The notes beneath the pieces were generated by a model. The model searched no databases. It was given only the letters and a program-made list of their open reading frames with translations, and was not told where the DNA came from. This document shows, piece after piece, positions 1-10,283 of a stretch of 64,000 nucleotides of DNA (position 1 is its first letter; the number at the start of each line of letters is the position of its first letter). The stretch covers positions 5,828,001 through 5,892,000 of the forward strand of contig NC_015953.1 in the NCBI RefSeq assembly GCF_000177195.2, read 5' to 3'. The translations under genes and the position numbers were made by a program. Source of the DNA: Streptomyces sp. SirexAA-E (GTDB taxonomy: Bacteria > Actinomycetota > Actinomycetes > Streptomycetales > Streptomycetaceae).

Positions 1-2
1 TC

Positions 3-3000
3 GCCGACCTCACCGGCCTGGACGTGTACCTCAACACCGGCCGCACCGCGATCACCCCCGGCCGGGACGAGGACGGGCGGCCGACGGCCGACATCCACCT
101 CCTGGAGGCCGCCGACGGCAGCCCCACGACCATGCTGCGCGTCACCCCGCGCTCCCGGACCGGCACGGACCTCGGCCTCCCTCTGCCCTCGACCCTCGCC
201 GGGGAGCCGGACGCGTCCACCGGAGCGCCCTGGTCCGTGCCCGGATGGCGTGTCGCCGGATCACCCGAGAGCGTGCGCTTCGCCGGGCTCTACCGGGACC
301 GCGAGTGGCGGAACTTCAGCTACCGCTTCGAGTTCGGCCTGGCGCAGAAGCTGGTCGCCGACCCCGAGGCCGCCCAGGGTGCCGTGCGCGCCCTCACCCG
401 GCTCCATCACGTCCTGGCGCAGCGGCACGGCGCGCTCGCCGCGGACGGTGCCTTCTTCCAGGGGCCGGAGGCGCAGCGGTGGCTCGGGGAGCCGGACGCG
501 GTGCGCCGATTCCTGGCGGCCGGGCCGTCCGTACCCCACCTGATCCAGGCGTTCGGTCACGCGGCGTACGGCGACGCCGGGCCCGTCACCCTGCAGCACA
601 CCCTGCCCGGCTGGCTCCGCTCACCGTGGGCACCCCGGCCGTGGGGCCCCCGGCAGGGGGCGTACCGGACCGCGCACGACCCGCGCGGATTCCGCTACGT
701 CGGCGGGGTGGTCGGCCCGGCCCTGTGGCTGCTGCAGGCCTACCGGGCGATCGGGGCGAGCGGGCCCGAGCTGATGGCCTTCCGCAAGGCGCTGCTGGCC
801 TGGTCGATCCTGACCGACACCCAGTCCCTGCACGAGGTGCTGCGCGCCTCCCACATGGCCGGCGTGGGCACCGAGGCGGAACGCGTCGCGCTCACCCGCG
901 ACGGCGCCAGGCTGCACCAGGTGGCGGGGAGTGCCTTCGGTGTCGGCCCGGTGCTGCCGCACCACCACCTCTACGACATCAGGACGTCCTTCGTCTCCCG
1001 GTACGACGTCGCCGTACCCGGGGACATCTCCCGGGCGCTGAGCGCGGCGCTGACCGGGGCGCCCGTCGCGGCGGAACTGGTGCGACGCTCCGAGGTGGCC
1101 GCCCAGTGGCTCGAGCGGTTCGGGGAGCGGGGCCGCGCGTCCCTGCGCTCCCTGACCCCCGGCCACCTGACCGCGCTGTTCCTCTACACCAGCCAGGACC
1201 ACGAGCTCTTCAAGACCTACGTCACCGCGGGCCGCTTCGGCGAGGCCGTCGGCCGCTGGATGATCAGGCAGAGGGTGTGGCAGTACGCGCGGGAGGACGC
1301 CGTGAACAACGGCCAGGGCCTGCCGGAACTGCTGACCGACGACGAGGACCTGAGCGACGCGACCGCCGATCTGCAGGACCTGGGTCCGGACGCGACCGGG
1401 CCGGACGTCCAGGACATCCGCCGCCGGGTGAACCGGATCGCCGACAAGCTGTACGACGACCTGGCCATGCACGTCGACATGGCGGTCGAGGCGCTGGAGA
1501 TCCTGCCGCCGATCAACGGGCCGGTGTACTGGGGCGGCTGGCTCCCGGGACACCTGAACGCGGTCCCCCAGGACGGGCCGCTCGTCACCGCGACCACGCT
1601 GTACATGCCGCGGTTCCGCAGCACCACCGAGAGCCGGGAGACGGCGGAGAAGTACACACGGGGCGACCTCATGGAGATGGACGACGCCCAGGACCGGCAC
1701 GCGATGCGGGGGTACGTGGCGAACTCCACCGCTCGCCCCGTCGCGCCGTTCTCGGCATGGGTCGGCGAGGAGGAGGTGCTCTACCCACCGGGCATGGCGG
1801 TGAGCATCGTCGGCCGCGACATCGTGACGGAGCCCGAAACGGGGCTGGACTTCGCCGACTACGAGTTCGTGGAGGCGCCCGCCTACCCGCACCCGGCCTA
1901 TCACAACGCCGGGGACGGGGCGTCGCCGCGGATCGTGGAACTCACCGACGACGAGGCCACCGCCGTGGAGGCCGACGCCCCCGCACCCCCTGACGGCTAC
2001 CGGCGCACCGGACCGTACGCCGCAGAACTGGACGGCACCGTCTTCGCCCTCCACGAGTCGCCCGGAGAGGGCGACCGGACCGTCGCCACCCTGCTGTTCG
2101 CCCTCCGTCACGTGGCGGCCGGCACGCTCCGGGAGGCGGGCATCGAGACGGCCGACGACTTCCGCACCTGGCTGGACGGCCGCATCGCCGACGACGACGT
2201 GTCCGAGACGGAGGTGCCGCCGCTCGACGGGAACCGGAACCTCCCGCTGAGCCTCCTGGACCGGATCGGGGAGCCCCTCGACATCTCCCTGCGCACGGAG
2301 GGCATGCTCCTGGGCGACAAGCTCCCGGCCTCGCGGATCCCGCTGAGCCCCGCACGGCGTCTGCGGGTGCTGATGACGGACGCCTCCTACGGGGGCGAAG
2401 GCGCGGCCGTGCCGATGGGACCGCTCGTGGCGGCGGCGGTCCGCGGGCTCGGGGTGAGCGTGGCCGTGGCGGGTCCGGACGGCGAGCCGACGCTCCACGG
2501 GGAGCGCACCGGCGACGCGCCGCCCGCCCTGCTGGTCCGCGACGGGGACCGCCACCTCGCCGGACTCCCCGACGGGCCGGGCGACACCACCGCCGAGAGC
2601 GGGGCACGGCTCGACCGGGTGGTGGACGCCCTGTCCTCGGCCCCGGTGTCCGTGCTGCGTCCGGCCGCGGCCCGGCAGGCGCCGGAGTGGGTCCGGGCCC
2701 GCATCCGCTACACGGCGGAGGCGGCGCGCTTCGAGGAACGGCTGGGCCGGTATCTCGGTGGCCACGAAGCGGCGAACGCCCAGCTCGGAGTGATGACGGC
2801 GGAGCTCTGGACCCGGGCCGTGGCGGCGGACCGCTGGGCGGAACTCGGCTCGGACGACCCCGCGGTCGACGGCGCGGTGGGCACCGGCCGGGACCGGCTC
2901 CAGGCCGTGGCGGAGTCGGGCAACCTGCGCGAGCGCATGGGCATGCTGTGGATCGGCGCCCAGTCGGCGGACGGGAACGGGGGACTGATCTCCGACCTGC

Positions 3001-3932
3001 TCGGCAGCCCCGACCCGAATCCCGACGTGATCACCGCGGAGTACCGGTCCTCCCGGCCGCCGTCGCAGGCGATGACGGCCTATCAGGAGCTGAGCGGACG
3101 GCCGGACAGGACGCCCGAGGAGCAGGCGCTGACGGTCCGGGCCGAAGAGGCGCTCCGGACACCGCTGCGCCCCGAGGACCTGTCGCCCCCGCTGAGCGAG
3201 GCCGAGCGGGCCCTGATGCCGGACGACAGCATGCCGTGGGTCCCGGGGGCGCACCGCTACGACATCGCCATGAGCAGCCTTCCGCAGTCCGCGGCGGAGA
3301 CGAAGGGCGCCCTGGTGCGGGCCGGCACCTCCGGATCGGCCCACCGGCTGATGGCGCAGGCGGTGAAGATGCGTGAGGAATGGGGCCTGGACGTCGACCT
3401 GGGCCTCGTGCGGATCGCGCTGATGGCCGAGATGCTGCAGGCGGGGCACCACACCCTGGACGAGATCATGCGGGGCAGCCAACTGGTCCTCGACCGCCTG
3501 AGGCGGGACGGCACCCCGGAGCCGGCCGACCTCGACTACGTGGACAACTGGGGCCGTTACCACCGTCTCGCCCCCTTGACCGAGGCGGAGCTCCGGCAAC
3601 ACGTGGCCGTCGACGGCAGGTTCCCCGACGAGCACGTGCTGGACACGGCCGGCCTGCCCGCGGACGAGGGACCGGCCGGTCCGGCCGACCCGGCCGACCC
3701 GGCGGTGGCCGACTGGTCGGCGGAGCACCGGGACGTCCTGGACGACGCCCTGGACGTCCTGGCGGCACTGGGTCCGTCCGCCCCCGGTATCCTTCCCGGC
3801 TCCGACGGCGGTGTTCTGACCACTGATCGTCTGGAGCGCCTGGTCGACGCGTGGTTCCGGGCCCGGAACCTGACCCAGGCCGGCTCCCTGGCCGACAGAC
3901 TCCGGTTCATACTGAACGACTACCGTGCATAA
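3..3932 (+). CDS. Giant type VII secretion-associated protein with ART-like segment, 3' part only
   Basis: The frame is open to the left edge; the first in-window start codon (GTG at 24) lies inside uninterrupted coding sequence, so the gene starts outside the window and at least 1309 codons are seen. An ADP-ribosyltransferase-like segment lies at about nt 1500-1900: a VYWGGW stretch where ARTs carry the NAD-binding Arg, an RFRSTTES stretch like the STS motif, and a GEEEVLYPPG stretch resembling the ExE turn. The Arg position looks replaced by Trp/Gly, so activity is doubtful. The rest is acidic and alanine-rich without recognised motifs. It resembles the very large Streptomyces 'lonely Cys domain' proteins found beside type VII secretion-associated genes; that match is from memory. 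The next gene begins 18 bp downstream, suggesting one operon. Function unknown; an effector or surface protein is an inference. Confidence 0.6.
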   Translation, partial: ADLTGLDVYLNTGRTAITPGRDEDGRPTADIHLLEAADGSPTTMLRVTPRSRTGTDLGLPLPSTLAGEPDASTGAPWSVPGWRVAGSPESVRFAGLYRDREWRNFSYRFEFGLAQKLVADPEAAQGAVRALTRLHHVLAQRHGALAADGAFFQGPEAQRWLGEPDAVRRFLAAGPSVPHLIQAFGHAAYGDAGPVTLQHTLPGWLRSPWAPRPWGPRQGAYRTAHDPRGFRYVGGVVGPALWLLQAYRAIGASGPELMAFRKALLAWSILTDTQSLHEVLRASHMAGVGTEAERVALTRDGARLHQVAGSAFGVGPVLPHHHLYDIRTSFVSRYDVAVPGDISRALSAALTGAPVAAELVRRSEVAAQWLERFGERGRASLRSLTPGHLTALFLYTSQDHELFKTYVTAGRFGEAVGRWMIRQRVWQYAREDAVNNGQGLPELLTDDEDLSDATADLQDLGPDATGPDVQDIRRRVNRIADKLYDDLAMHVDMAVEALEILPPINGPVYWGGWLPGHLNAVPQDGPLVTATTLYMPRFRSTTESRETAEKYTRGDLMEMDDAQDRHAMRGYVANSTARPVAPFSAWVGEEEVLYPPGMAVSIVGRDIVTEPETGLDFADYEFVEAPAYPHPAYHNAGDGASPRIVELTDDEATAVEADAPAPPDGYRRTGPYAAELDGTVFALHESPGEGDRTVATLLFALRHVAAGTLREAGIETADDFRTWLDGRIADDDVSETEVPPLDGNRNLPLSLLDRIGEPLDISLRTEGMLLGDKLPASRIPLSPARRLRVLMTDASYGGEGAAVPMGPLVAAAVRGLGVSVAVAGPDGEPTLHGERTGDAPPALLVRDGDRHLAGLPDGPGDTTAESGARLDRVVDALSSAPVSVLRPAAARQAPEWVRARIRYTAEAARFEERLGRYLGGHEAANAQLGVMTAELWTRAVAADRWAELGSDDPAVDGAVGTGRDRLQAVAESGNLRERMGMLWIGAQSADGNGGLISDLLGSPDPNPDVITAEYRSSRPPSQAMTAYQELSGRPDRTPEEQALTVRAEEALRTPLRPEDLSPPLSEAERALMPDDSMPWVPGAHRYDIAMSSLPQSAAETKGALVRAGTSGSAHRLMAQAVKMREEWGLDVDLGLVRIALMAEMLQAGHHTLDEIMRGSQLVLDRLRRDGTPEPADLDYVDNWGRYHRLAPLTEAELRQHVAVDGRFPDEHVLDTAGLPADEGPAGPADPADPAVADWSAEHRDVLDDALDVLAALGPSAPGILPGSDGGVLTTDRLERLVDAWFRARNLTQAGSLADRLRFILNDYRA

Positions 3933-3950
3933 CACCCCAGCGAGGAGCTC

Positions 3951-4739
3951 ATGAACGACAACACCGCCGGGGCCGGGGCCGCCGAGGACACCGCGCCACC
4001 GGTCCCCGAGGAGATCGCGGAAGCCGCCCGGCTCGCTCCCGACCACTGGCTGGGCATGGTCGACCCCGCGTGGCCGGGGGAGGGCGAACCGCCCGACTGG
4101 GCGGTGGTGGGGCGGTGGCGGTCCGGTCAGGACGGCGAGATCGAGGAGTGGCGCCCCAACGAGGAGTACCGCCCCTCGCCCCAGGCGCTCGGCTGGCCCG
4201 CTCCGACCGACCCGGTGGACGAGGCCGTCCAGCTCGCCGCCACGGGTTACGGCCCCGGTGAAGCGGTCTCCCGGACACTGGCCGTGGCGGAGGTCGCCGT
4301 CCTGCTCGCCCCCGGTGGCGGCCCGCTGTCGGCCACCTCGCCCGACGGGGCGGCGGTGGTGCCCGTCTTCACCTCGCCCACGTACCTGCACGCGGCCGGG
4401 CGCTTCGGCTACGAACTGGCGCCGGTGCACGAGGTGGTGGACCGGATACCGGAGGGCCATGTGCTCTACCTGAACCCCTCCGGACCGGTCGGCATGGCCG
4501 TGGAGACCGACGCCCTGCGCCGGGCGGTCGAGGCGGCGGCCCGAAGCGCGGCGGAGACGGGGGACGGGGAGGCGGTTGGTGGGGCGTCGGCCTCCCCGGA
4601 GGCCGGAGAGGCGTCGGCTTCCCCGGTGGCCGGTGGCGCGGACCTGCCGACGCGTCCGGTCACCGCGACGCCCGCCGGCGCCCGGACCGGGGGCGGGACC
4701 GGCCCGGAGGCGGCCGCCGCCCCAGGCCCCGGCGACTGA
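3951..4739 (+). CDS. Type VII secretion system-associated protein, SseB-like (paralogue 1)
   Basis: 262 aa. ATG chosen because GAGGAG sits just upstream (about nt 3940). The N-terminal half has a conserved APDHWLGMVDP block, a GRWRS stretch and a YRPSP..LGWP stretch. The C-terminal half has PVFTSPTYL and LYLNPSGPVGM, the signature of the SseB-like 'type VII secretion system-associated' family of actinomycetes. The last 50 or so residues are a low-complexity Ala/Gly/Pro tail. No signal peptide or membrane segment is seen, so it is probably cytoplasmic. Its role in the family is not established; a chaperone or immunity-like partner of the neighbouring large proteins is an inference. It is the first of three related genes in tandem. 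Confidence 0.7.
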   Translation: MNDNTAGAGAAEDTAPPVPEEIAEAARLAPDHWLGMVDPAWPGEGEPPDWAVVGRWRSGQDGEIEEWRPNEEYRPSPQALGWPAPTDPVDEAVQLAATGYGPGEAVSRTLAVAEVAVLLAPGGGPLSATSPDGAAVVPVFTSPTYLHAAGRFGYELAPVHEVVDRIPEGHVLYLNPSGPVGMAVETDALRRAVEAAARSAAETGDGEAVGGASASPEAGEASASPVAGGADLPTRPVTATPAGARTGGGTGPEAAAAPGPGD

Positions 4740-4803
4740 CCCCAGCCGCACCGCGCCCCTCACCCCACCGATCCGACATCGCACACCGATGGAGTTGCCC
4801 CCC

Positions 4804-5730
4804 ATGACGAGCCCTTCCGGTACTCCGGACCACGAGCCCGAGACCACCGCCGAGGACGCCACCGCGGACGGGCCCGTCGGCGGGGGGCCGGCCCCTTCCG
4901 TCGCGCAGGGCGGCCCGTCCGCCGTACTGAAGGGCCGGCCCGGCTTCAGGGAGCCGCCCGAGGACTACGTCAAGGCCGCCAAGGTGGCGCCCGACCACTG
5001 GCTGTCCGTGATCGACCGGCACTGGAGCGGTGACGAGGGCGAGCCCCCGCCCTCCTGGGCGAGCCTCGGCCGCTGGCGCAGCGACGAACACGGGGAGATC
5101 GTCGAGTGGGAGGCGAACGCCGAGTACCGCCCCTCACCCGACGCGCACGGCTGGGCGCCGCCGGTCGGCCCCGTGGACGCCGCCGTGCAACTCGTCGCCA
5201 CCGGATACGCCTCGCAGGACCTGTTCGCCCTGATGCTCGCCGACGCCGAGGTGGCCGTATGCGTCGACGGCGACGGCGGCCTGGCGGTGACCGACGCGGA
5301 GGACGGGACGAAGGCCGTCCCCGTCTTCTCGACCTCACCGGAACTGGAGCAGGACAAACTGCCCCCGCACGAGGTGATGTTCGTACCCGATCTCCTGGAC
5401 CGGCTGCCGGAAGGGAAGGAGGTGCTCTTCCTCAGCTCCTCCGCCCCGGTGGGCCAACTCGTCACGGCGGACGCACTGCGGGCGGGCAAGGCCGAGCTGG
5501 AGAGGTACGCGGCACTGGAGGACTCCGACGCCTGGCCGCCCGGCTCCGCACCGGCCGACGGCGCCCCCGAGGGCGGCGCGGATCCCTGGGGCACCGGACC
5601 GGCCGACGGCCGTCCCGACTTCATGACCGCCGGACAACTGCCGGAGCCCGAGGGGGCGGTGGAGGGTTCCGGTACCGGCCCGGAAGCCGCCGGGGACCGG
5701 GAGGGGCGCGGGGCGGCGGAGGAGAGCTGA
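4804..5730 (+). CDS. Type VII secretion system-associated protein, SseB-like (paralogue 2)
   Basis: 308 aa. The start at 4804 is preferred over an in-frame ATG at 4789 because GGAG at 4791-4794 is well spaced for 4804. The protein has a variable acidic N-terminus, then the family blocks VAPDHWLSVID, LGRWRS, YRPSPDAHGW, VDAAVQLVATGY and PVFSTSP, and near the C-terminus SSSAPVGQL in place of the usual NPxGPxGM. It is clearly paralogous to the gene 64 bp upstream, most strongly in the APDHWL-to-ATGY half. The tail is low-complexity. Tandem duplication followed by divergence is the simplest history; specific function unknown. Confidence 0.7.
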   Translation: MTSPSGTPDHEPETTAEDATADGPVGGGPAPSVAQGGPSAVLKGRPGFREPPEDYVKAAKVAPDHWLSVIDRHWSGDEGEPPPSWASLGRWRSDEHGEIVEWEANAEYRPSPDAHGWAPPVGPVDAAVQLVATGYASQDLFALMLADAEVAVCVDGDGGLAVTDAEDGTKAVPVFSTSPELEQDKLPPHEVMFVPDLLDRLPEGKEVLFLSSSAPVGQLVTADALRAGKAELERYAALEDSDAWPPGSAPADGAPEGGADPWGTGPADGRPDFMTAGQLPEPEGAVEGSGTGPEAAGDREGRGAAEES

Positions 5731-6123
5731 TCCGCGGGCGGCCCGCGCCGGGCGACGGGTCCGCGCGGGCCACTGAACTGGAGGACGGACGTGTACGGTT
5801 GACGCTTGAACGGTATTCTCGGGCCGTCGTCCCGGGCGGCCTCCCCGTCCGCGGTGGATGCCGGTCTCGCGCGACCGGAGATTCCGTTTGCCGGCCGCGA
5901 GAGGGAACGAGGGGGCGGCGCACAGCGTCTACAACGTAGTAACGGCACTCTCGTGGTCCTCGGGCCGGACGACGGTCCCGCCGTGGCACACGCCGTTACG
6001 TTCCGCACCCCCGGTACCTCGTGGAAGGGACCCCGACTCAGAGGTCCGCACCATCGGACTGTTAACTGAGCAGGGTGAGTTCGAAAGGATGGACCGTGTC
6101 TTCTGCTTCTGGAGTGCCCGCCG
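5731..6123 (+). other. Intergenic region, 393 bp, with a possible 11-codon leader ORF
   Basis: No gene of normal size is convincing here. The end of the region has a good ribosome binding site (GAAAGGA, 6083-6089) followed 6 nt later by GTG at 6096, which opens only an 11-codon frame (stop at 6129-6131) overlapping the GTG start of the next gene in another frame. This may be a translationally coupling leader, or the displaced start of the third SseB-like gene after a frameshift. Several -10-like hexamers are present but none has a convincing -35. Confidence 0.3.
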
Positions 6124-6738
6124 GTGAGTGAGTACGACGACAGGTCCGCCCCCCAGGCGCCCCCCGCGCCTCGGCCCGAGCCGCTGCCCGCCGCCGAGGA
6201 CACCGAGGCCGTAGCGGTGTACGGGCGCACCGTGACCGGAACCTCGGGAACCGCCCCGACCGCCGTCGAGCCGGAGACCGAGGACGACGACGAAGCGAAG
6301 GACCCGGCCGCGGCGCTGCCCGAACCGCCCCCCGAAGTGGTCGAGGCCGCCCGGAACCCGCGCGAGCCGGCCGCCCTGCGGTCGGCAGAGGGCGAGCCGG
6401 TGGTCCCCGTCTCCACCAGCCCCGCCTACCAGCGCGTCGTCGGGACGCTCGCCGCCCGGCTGCTCCCGGTGGCCGACGTGGTCGAAGGACTCCCCGACGG
6501 GCACTCCCTCCACGTCAACCCGACCGGACCGGCCGGGAACGTCATGGAGACCGAGGCGCCGGCCGAGGAGACCGCGGCCCAGGAACGCGGCGAAGCACGG
6601 GCGGCGGGCGTCGACGCGCCGGAGGGGACGACCCCGCGCATCCACGCGGTACGAGTGGACGACCCGGTGGCGGCCGGCGACGCACCCGCCGCCGCGTCGG
6701 CGGCGGAGTCCCCGGCGGGCAAGGGGCCCCGGCAGTGA
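6124..6738 (+). CDS. Reduced SseB-like type VII-associated protein (paralogue 3)
   Basis: 204 aa from GTG 6124. It keeps only the C-terminal half of the family: [15 protein letters not shown], then [30 protein letters not shown]. The APDHWL/GRWRS/YRPSP half found in the two upstream paralogues is missing and replaced by a short acidic linker containing [12 protein letters not shown], a trace of the paralogues' opening. The start lacks a Shine-Dalgarno of its own and overlaps an 11-codon ORF that does have one. It overlaps the next gene by GTGA. A decayed or minimal paralogue; whether it is functional is unclear. Confidence 0.55.
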   Translation: MSEYDDRSAPQAPPAPRPEPLPAAEDTEAVAVYGRTVTGTSGTAPTAVEPETEDDDEAKDPAAALPEPPPEVVEAARNPREPAALRSAEGEPVVPVSTSPAYQRVVGTLAARLLPVADVVEGLPDGHSLHVNPTGPAGNVMETEAPAEETAAQERGEARAAGVDAPEGTTPRIHAVRVDDPVAAGDAPAAASAAESPAGKGPRQ

Positions 6739-9700
6739 CACGCTGGAGTGGTCCCTTCGCACGGCGCCGCGCCGCCCGGTCGTCGGCCCCGGCCGGGCGC
6801 GGGCCTGCCGACGTCCGGCCCGCCGACGACCGCCCGGACGCCACGGCGGCGGAAGGGCTCCTGGTCGAGGACCACGACGGCCTGCTGCTGCTCCGGACCC
6901 CCTCGGACAACGCGCTCACCCCCGCGGACGTCGCCGACCTGGCCCGGGGCATGCGCACGGACGACGGCACCGTGACCGTCATCGCGGGCGCCGACGGGAT
7001 GGAGACCTCCGCCTTCTGGCCGAGGCTGAGCGAACTGCTGGACTCGCTCAGCGAGTCGGGCGCCGACACCGTACGGCTGGTCATGGCCGGTGCCGGGCAG
7101 GACGTCAAGGACCGGCCCGCCACCGCGCGCCGGATCTCCGACGCCTGGGGGGTCGAGGTCAAGGCCCCGGACGGGGCGCCCCTCGTCGTACCCGGCGGTT
7201 CGCTCTTCGTCCCTCCCGGTCCCTCCGCCGACGGGAGACCGCCGGCGGGCGGCTGGTGGCGGTTCGCCCCTGGCTCGGCTCCCGAACCGCTGGGCCCGCG
7301 CAGCCCGGAGCCGTCCTGGCAGCCCGCGCTGCGCCACGTGCCGTCGGGTACGTCCGGCGGGAGCGTGGTGGAACAGATCCCGGCCGGGCTGCTGGTACGC
7401 CCCGCCGAGGCCACCGCGACCCAGCCCGGCGACCTCTACCACGCCGTGCCGGTCGACCCCCGGCGCCCGGCCGTGGTGGTCGGCGTGCCCTACGGCGAGG
7501 ACGTCTCGGCCGAGGAGGTCGCCGAGGTGCTGACGGCCCTGCCGGAGGAGGTCAGGTCCGGTGTACGGCTCGCGCCCGGCGGCAGGCGTGACGTGCTGCG
7601 GCTGGCGCAGGCGGTGTGCGACCGGCTGGACACCGACGTCGAGGTGATGACCGGGCTGCCGCTCGTGGCGGCGGCCGGTCCGCTCGGGTCGTACTCCGTA
7701 CGGTCGGTCCTGGCCGCGCCGGACGGAACGCCGAAGTGGCTGCCGTTCGTGGACGCCGTCGTATGCCGGCCGCCCGACGAGGAAGGCCACGCCCGGCCGC
7801 CCCAGCTGCTGCGCTGGACGCCCCCGCTGCCGGGGCCCGCGCGCCCGGAGGAGGGCGTGATCGGGCTGACGGACCGCTGGCAGGTCACGGTGACCAGGGC
7901 GGGCCTTTGGGTCGGCCCGCGCGGCGGCCCCCGGCTGTCCCCCACGGCACGTCAGGTGGACGCCAACGGCCCCGTGATCGAGCTGGGCATGCCGGGCGAG
8001 CTCATGGACGCGTCGCTGCTGCCGGCCCTGTCGAGCCTGCTGGGATCCCTGACACCGGCCCTGCGCGAGCGCGCGACGCTCCATGTGCACGGCGTGTCCC
8101 ACGACGGCGGCCACGGCCTGCGACGACTGGCTGCCCAACACGGCCTGCGCACCCTCCGCTACGCCGCCCCCGCCCCGGCTCCGGCCCGTGCCAGGCCGAC
8201 GGCCCAGGCCCCGGCGCGGGCCCAGGTCCGGCCCGCTGGTCCGCCCGCCCGGACGGCGGCCTCGGCCCCGTCCCCGCCCGCCGCATCGGCAGGCGCCGGT
8301 CCGAACGGTGCCACCGCCACGGGGCGGCCGGAGTCGGTGCCGGGACCCCGGACACAGTCCGCGCAACCGAGGCTGCCGGGCCGACCCGCGCAGCCGGGGC
8401 CGTCACGACCGGGACAGCAGGGGCAGCCGGCGCAGTCGGGGCGGTCGGAACGGCCGAGCCTGCCGCTGCGGCTGCCGCGACCTTCCCAGCCGTCGCAGGC
8501 GGACCGCCCCGCCGGATCCGGGTACGGCCCCGGCCGGCCGGCGGAAGGCGGTGCACGGGCCGCGCGGGCCGAGCGCGCTCGGCAGCTGCGGGAAGCCATG
8601 GGTCTGGAGACGGCGGCGGACGCGAGCGCCCCGGCACGCGCCGGGACGCCCGGACGGCCCCCCGGCTCGGGCGCGGCCGAAGAGCCCGACGGCCCTCGGG
8701 CGTCCGGGGCGTCCGGCGCGCCCGCCGCGGTCCCGGGGCGCGCCGGTGCTCCCGACGGGGTCGGCGGTCCCGCGGCGGCAGACGGGCCGCCCGTACGGCC
8801 CGACGGCGAGGACCCGGCCGAGGGCGTGAGAACGGCCGAGGGCGCCGGAACGGACAACGTTCCGATGGGTACCGGCGGTCCGGAACGGGCTGACGACCCC
8901 GCGCGTGCCGATGCTTCCGTGGGCGGTGACCGTTCCGACGCGGCCGAGGGCCCCGAGGACCAAGGGCGCCCCGTCTCGGCCGACGGCTCAGGACCGTCCG
9001 CCGCGCGAGGCCCGGCCGCCGAGCCCGCGGGCGGCCCCCGCCCGGGCGAGACCGAGGCGCCCGAGAGCCCCGACGCCACCGTGCTCCCGCCGGAGCCCGC
9101 CACCGTGCTCCCGCCGGAGCCCGACATCGTGTCCCCGCCGAGGCCGGTGCGCGTGGCGTCCGGCGCGCCCGCGGATCCGGCGCCCGCCACACCTCCCACG
9201 TCACCGGGGGCCATGGCGTCCCGGGACGTGACGCCCGACGTGCCGGACGCACCGACGGAGCCGGGCGGTACGGGGACGGCCAGGGACGGGGCGGACGAAT
9301 CCGACGGGGCGGGCGAGGCGCAGGGGAGCCCCGGTGCCTCGACGGCTCCGGACGCGCCGCACACCACCGCGACGCCCGACACCCCGGACACGCGTGAGGC
9401 AGCCCCGGACTCGGCCGCCGACGCGGGCGACGCCGCCGACGCTGGCGATGCCGCTGATGTCCCCCAAGCCCCGCTGCCGCCCGTCCCGTTCGACCCCGGA
9501 CACCGCAGCAGCGAAGTGGAGCGGGCCGCCTTCCGCGCGCTCGCGGACGGGATGTGGGACAGGCACGGCGCGGCCGTCGCCCGCTCACTCGCCCGGATGC
9601 CCGCGCTGCGCGGCAAGGAGCAGGAGGCCGCCCGCGCCGATCTGATCGCGCTGCGGATGTATCTGCACGTTTCCGAGGGCCCGTTGAGCCATGGCGCCGT

Positions 9701-10247
9701 GACCCGGGCCCTGCGTGAGTACGAGCCCGACATGCTGCCGTACGGCGCCTGCGTCGCCTCGGCGCTGAACCGGCTGCCGTCCTATCGGGGCGCGGTGCTG
9801 CGCGGCACGGGCAGCGATCCCACCGCCGAGGGCTCCGGCGCCCCGGCTCTTCCCCGCCCCGGCACACTGCTGCGCGACGCGGCGCTGCTCAGCACCACAC
9901 CGCTCGATCCCGCCCGGACGCCGGCGATGCCGGGCGGGACCTACGTCATCTGGTCGGTGGCGGGCCGTCGTGTACGGCAGTTGTCCGACCACGGCCGTGG
10001 GCCCGACGAGGTGGTGTTCGCTCCGGGAACCCTCTTCCGCGTGCTGGACGTCCGTCGCGACGGCCCGGCCGTACAGATCTATCTGCGTGAACTGACCGGT
10101 CCTGCCACGGCGACCAAGCCCGATCCCGACGTGGATCGAGCCGTACTCGCCCGGTTGGACGATGTCGTGCGCGGGCGCTCGACGACACCTGCGGGCACCG
10201 GCCACTGGCCGGAGCGCTGCGTGGGTGCCGTGGGCGCCGGGCCGTGA
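6735..10247 (+). CDS. Large protein with disordered linker and C-terminal ART-like domain
   Basis: 1170 aa from GTG 6735, overlapping the previous stop by 4 bp (GTGA), so translationally coupled. Residues about 1-475 form a compact-looking region of unknown fold. Residues about 475-910 are an Ala/Pro/Gly-rich, probably disordered linker. Residues about 920-1140 resemble an ADP-ribosyltransferase fold: YRGAVLRG (NAD-binding Arg strand), LLSTTPLD (STS-like), and [21 protein letters not shown], where typical ARTs read ExE before VLFPPGT. Here the first Glu of ExE is Pro, so catalysis is uncertain. No signal peptide is seen. The context with SseB-like and ricin-domain genes suggests a type VII-linked polymorphic effector or surface protein; this is inference. 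Confidence 0.6.
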   Translation: MTRWSGPFARRRAARSSAPAGRGPADVRPADDRPDATAAEGLLVEDHDGLLLLRTPSDNALTPADVADLARGMRTDDGTVTVIAGADGMETSAFWPRLSELLDSLSESGADTVRLVMAGAGQDVKDRPATARRISDAWGVEVKAPDGAPLVVPGGSLFVPPGPSADGRPPAGGWWRFAPGSAPEPLGPRSPEPSWQPALRHVPSGTSGGSVVEQIPAGLLVRPAEATATQPGDLYHAVPVDPRRPAVVVGVPYGEDVSAEEVAEVLTALPEEVRSGVRLAPGGRRDVLRLAQAVCDRLDTDVEVMTGLPLVAAAGPLGSYSVRSVLAAPDGTPKWLPFVDAVVCRPPDEEGHARPPQLLRWTPPLPGPARPEEGVIGLTDRWQVTVTRAGLWVGPRGGPRLSPTARQVDANGPVIELGMPGELMDASLLPALSSLLGSLTPALRERATLHVHGVSHDGGHGLRRLAAQHGLRTLRYAAPAPAPARARPTAQAPARAQVRPAGPPARTAASAPSPPAASAGAGPNGATATGRPESVPGPRTQSAQPRLPGRPAQPGPSRPGQQGQPAQSGRSERPSLPLRLPRPSQPSQADRPAGSGYGPGRPAEGGARAARAERARQLREAMGLETAADASAPARAGTPGRPPGSGAAEEPDGPRASGASGAPAAVPGRAGAPDGVGGPAAADGPPVRPDGEDPAEGVRTAEGAGTDNVPMGTGGPERADDPARADASVGGDRSDAAEGPEDQGRPVSADGSGPSAARGPAAEPAGGPRPGETEAPESPDATVLPPEPATVLPPEPDIVSPPRPVRVASGAPADPAPATPPTSPGAMASRDVTPDVPDAPTEPGGTGTARDGADESDGAGEAQGSPGASTAPDAPHTTATPDTPDTREAAPDSAADAGDAADAGDAADVPQAPLPPVPFDPGHRSSEVERAAFRALADGMWDRHGAAVARSLARMPALRGKEQEAARADLIALRMYLHVSEGPLSHGAVTRALREYEPDMLPYGACVASALNRLPSYRGAVLRGTGSDPTAEGSGAPALPRPGTLLRDAALLSTTPLDPARTPAMPGGTYVIWSVAGRRVRQLSDHGRGPDEVVFAPGTLFRVLDVRRDGPAVQIYLRELTGPATATKPDPDVDRAVLARLDDVVRGRSTTPAGTGHWPERCVGAVGAGP

Positions 10248-10283
10248 CGCGACACCGAACCCAGACATGAGTAAGGAAATTGC

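Noticed and set aside
621-4862. 1413-codon open frame on the minus strand
   Set aside because: Antisense shadow of the giant + strand gene; His/Gly/Arg/Val-rich composition typical of a complementary frame in high-GC DNA.
5858-6127. 89-codon frame upstream of SseB-like paralogue 3
   Set aside because: Lacks a ribosome site and family similarity; covers a likely regulatory gap.
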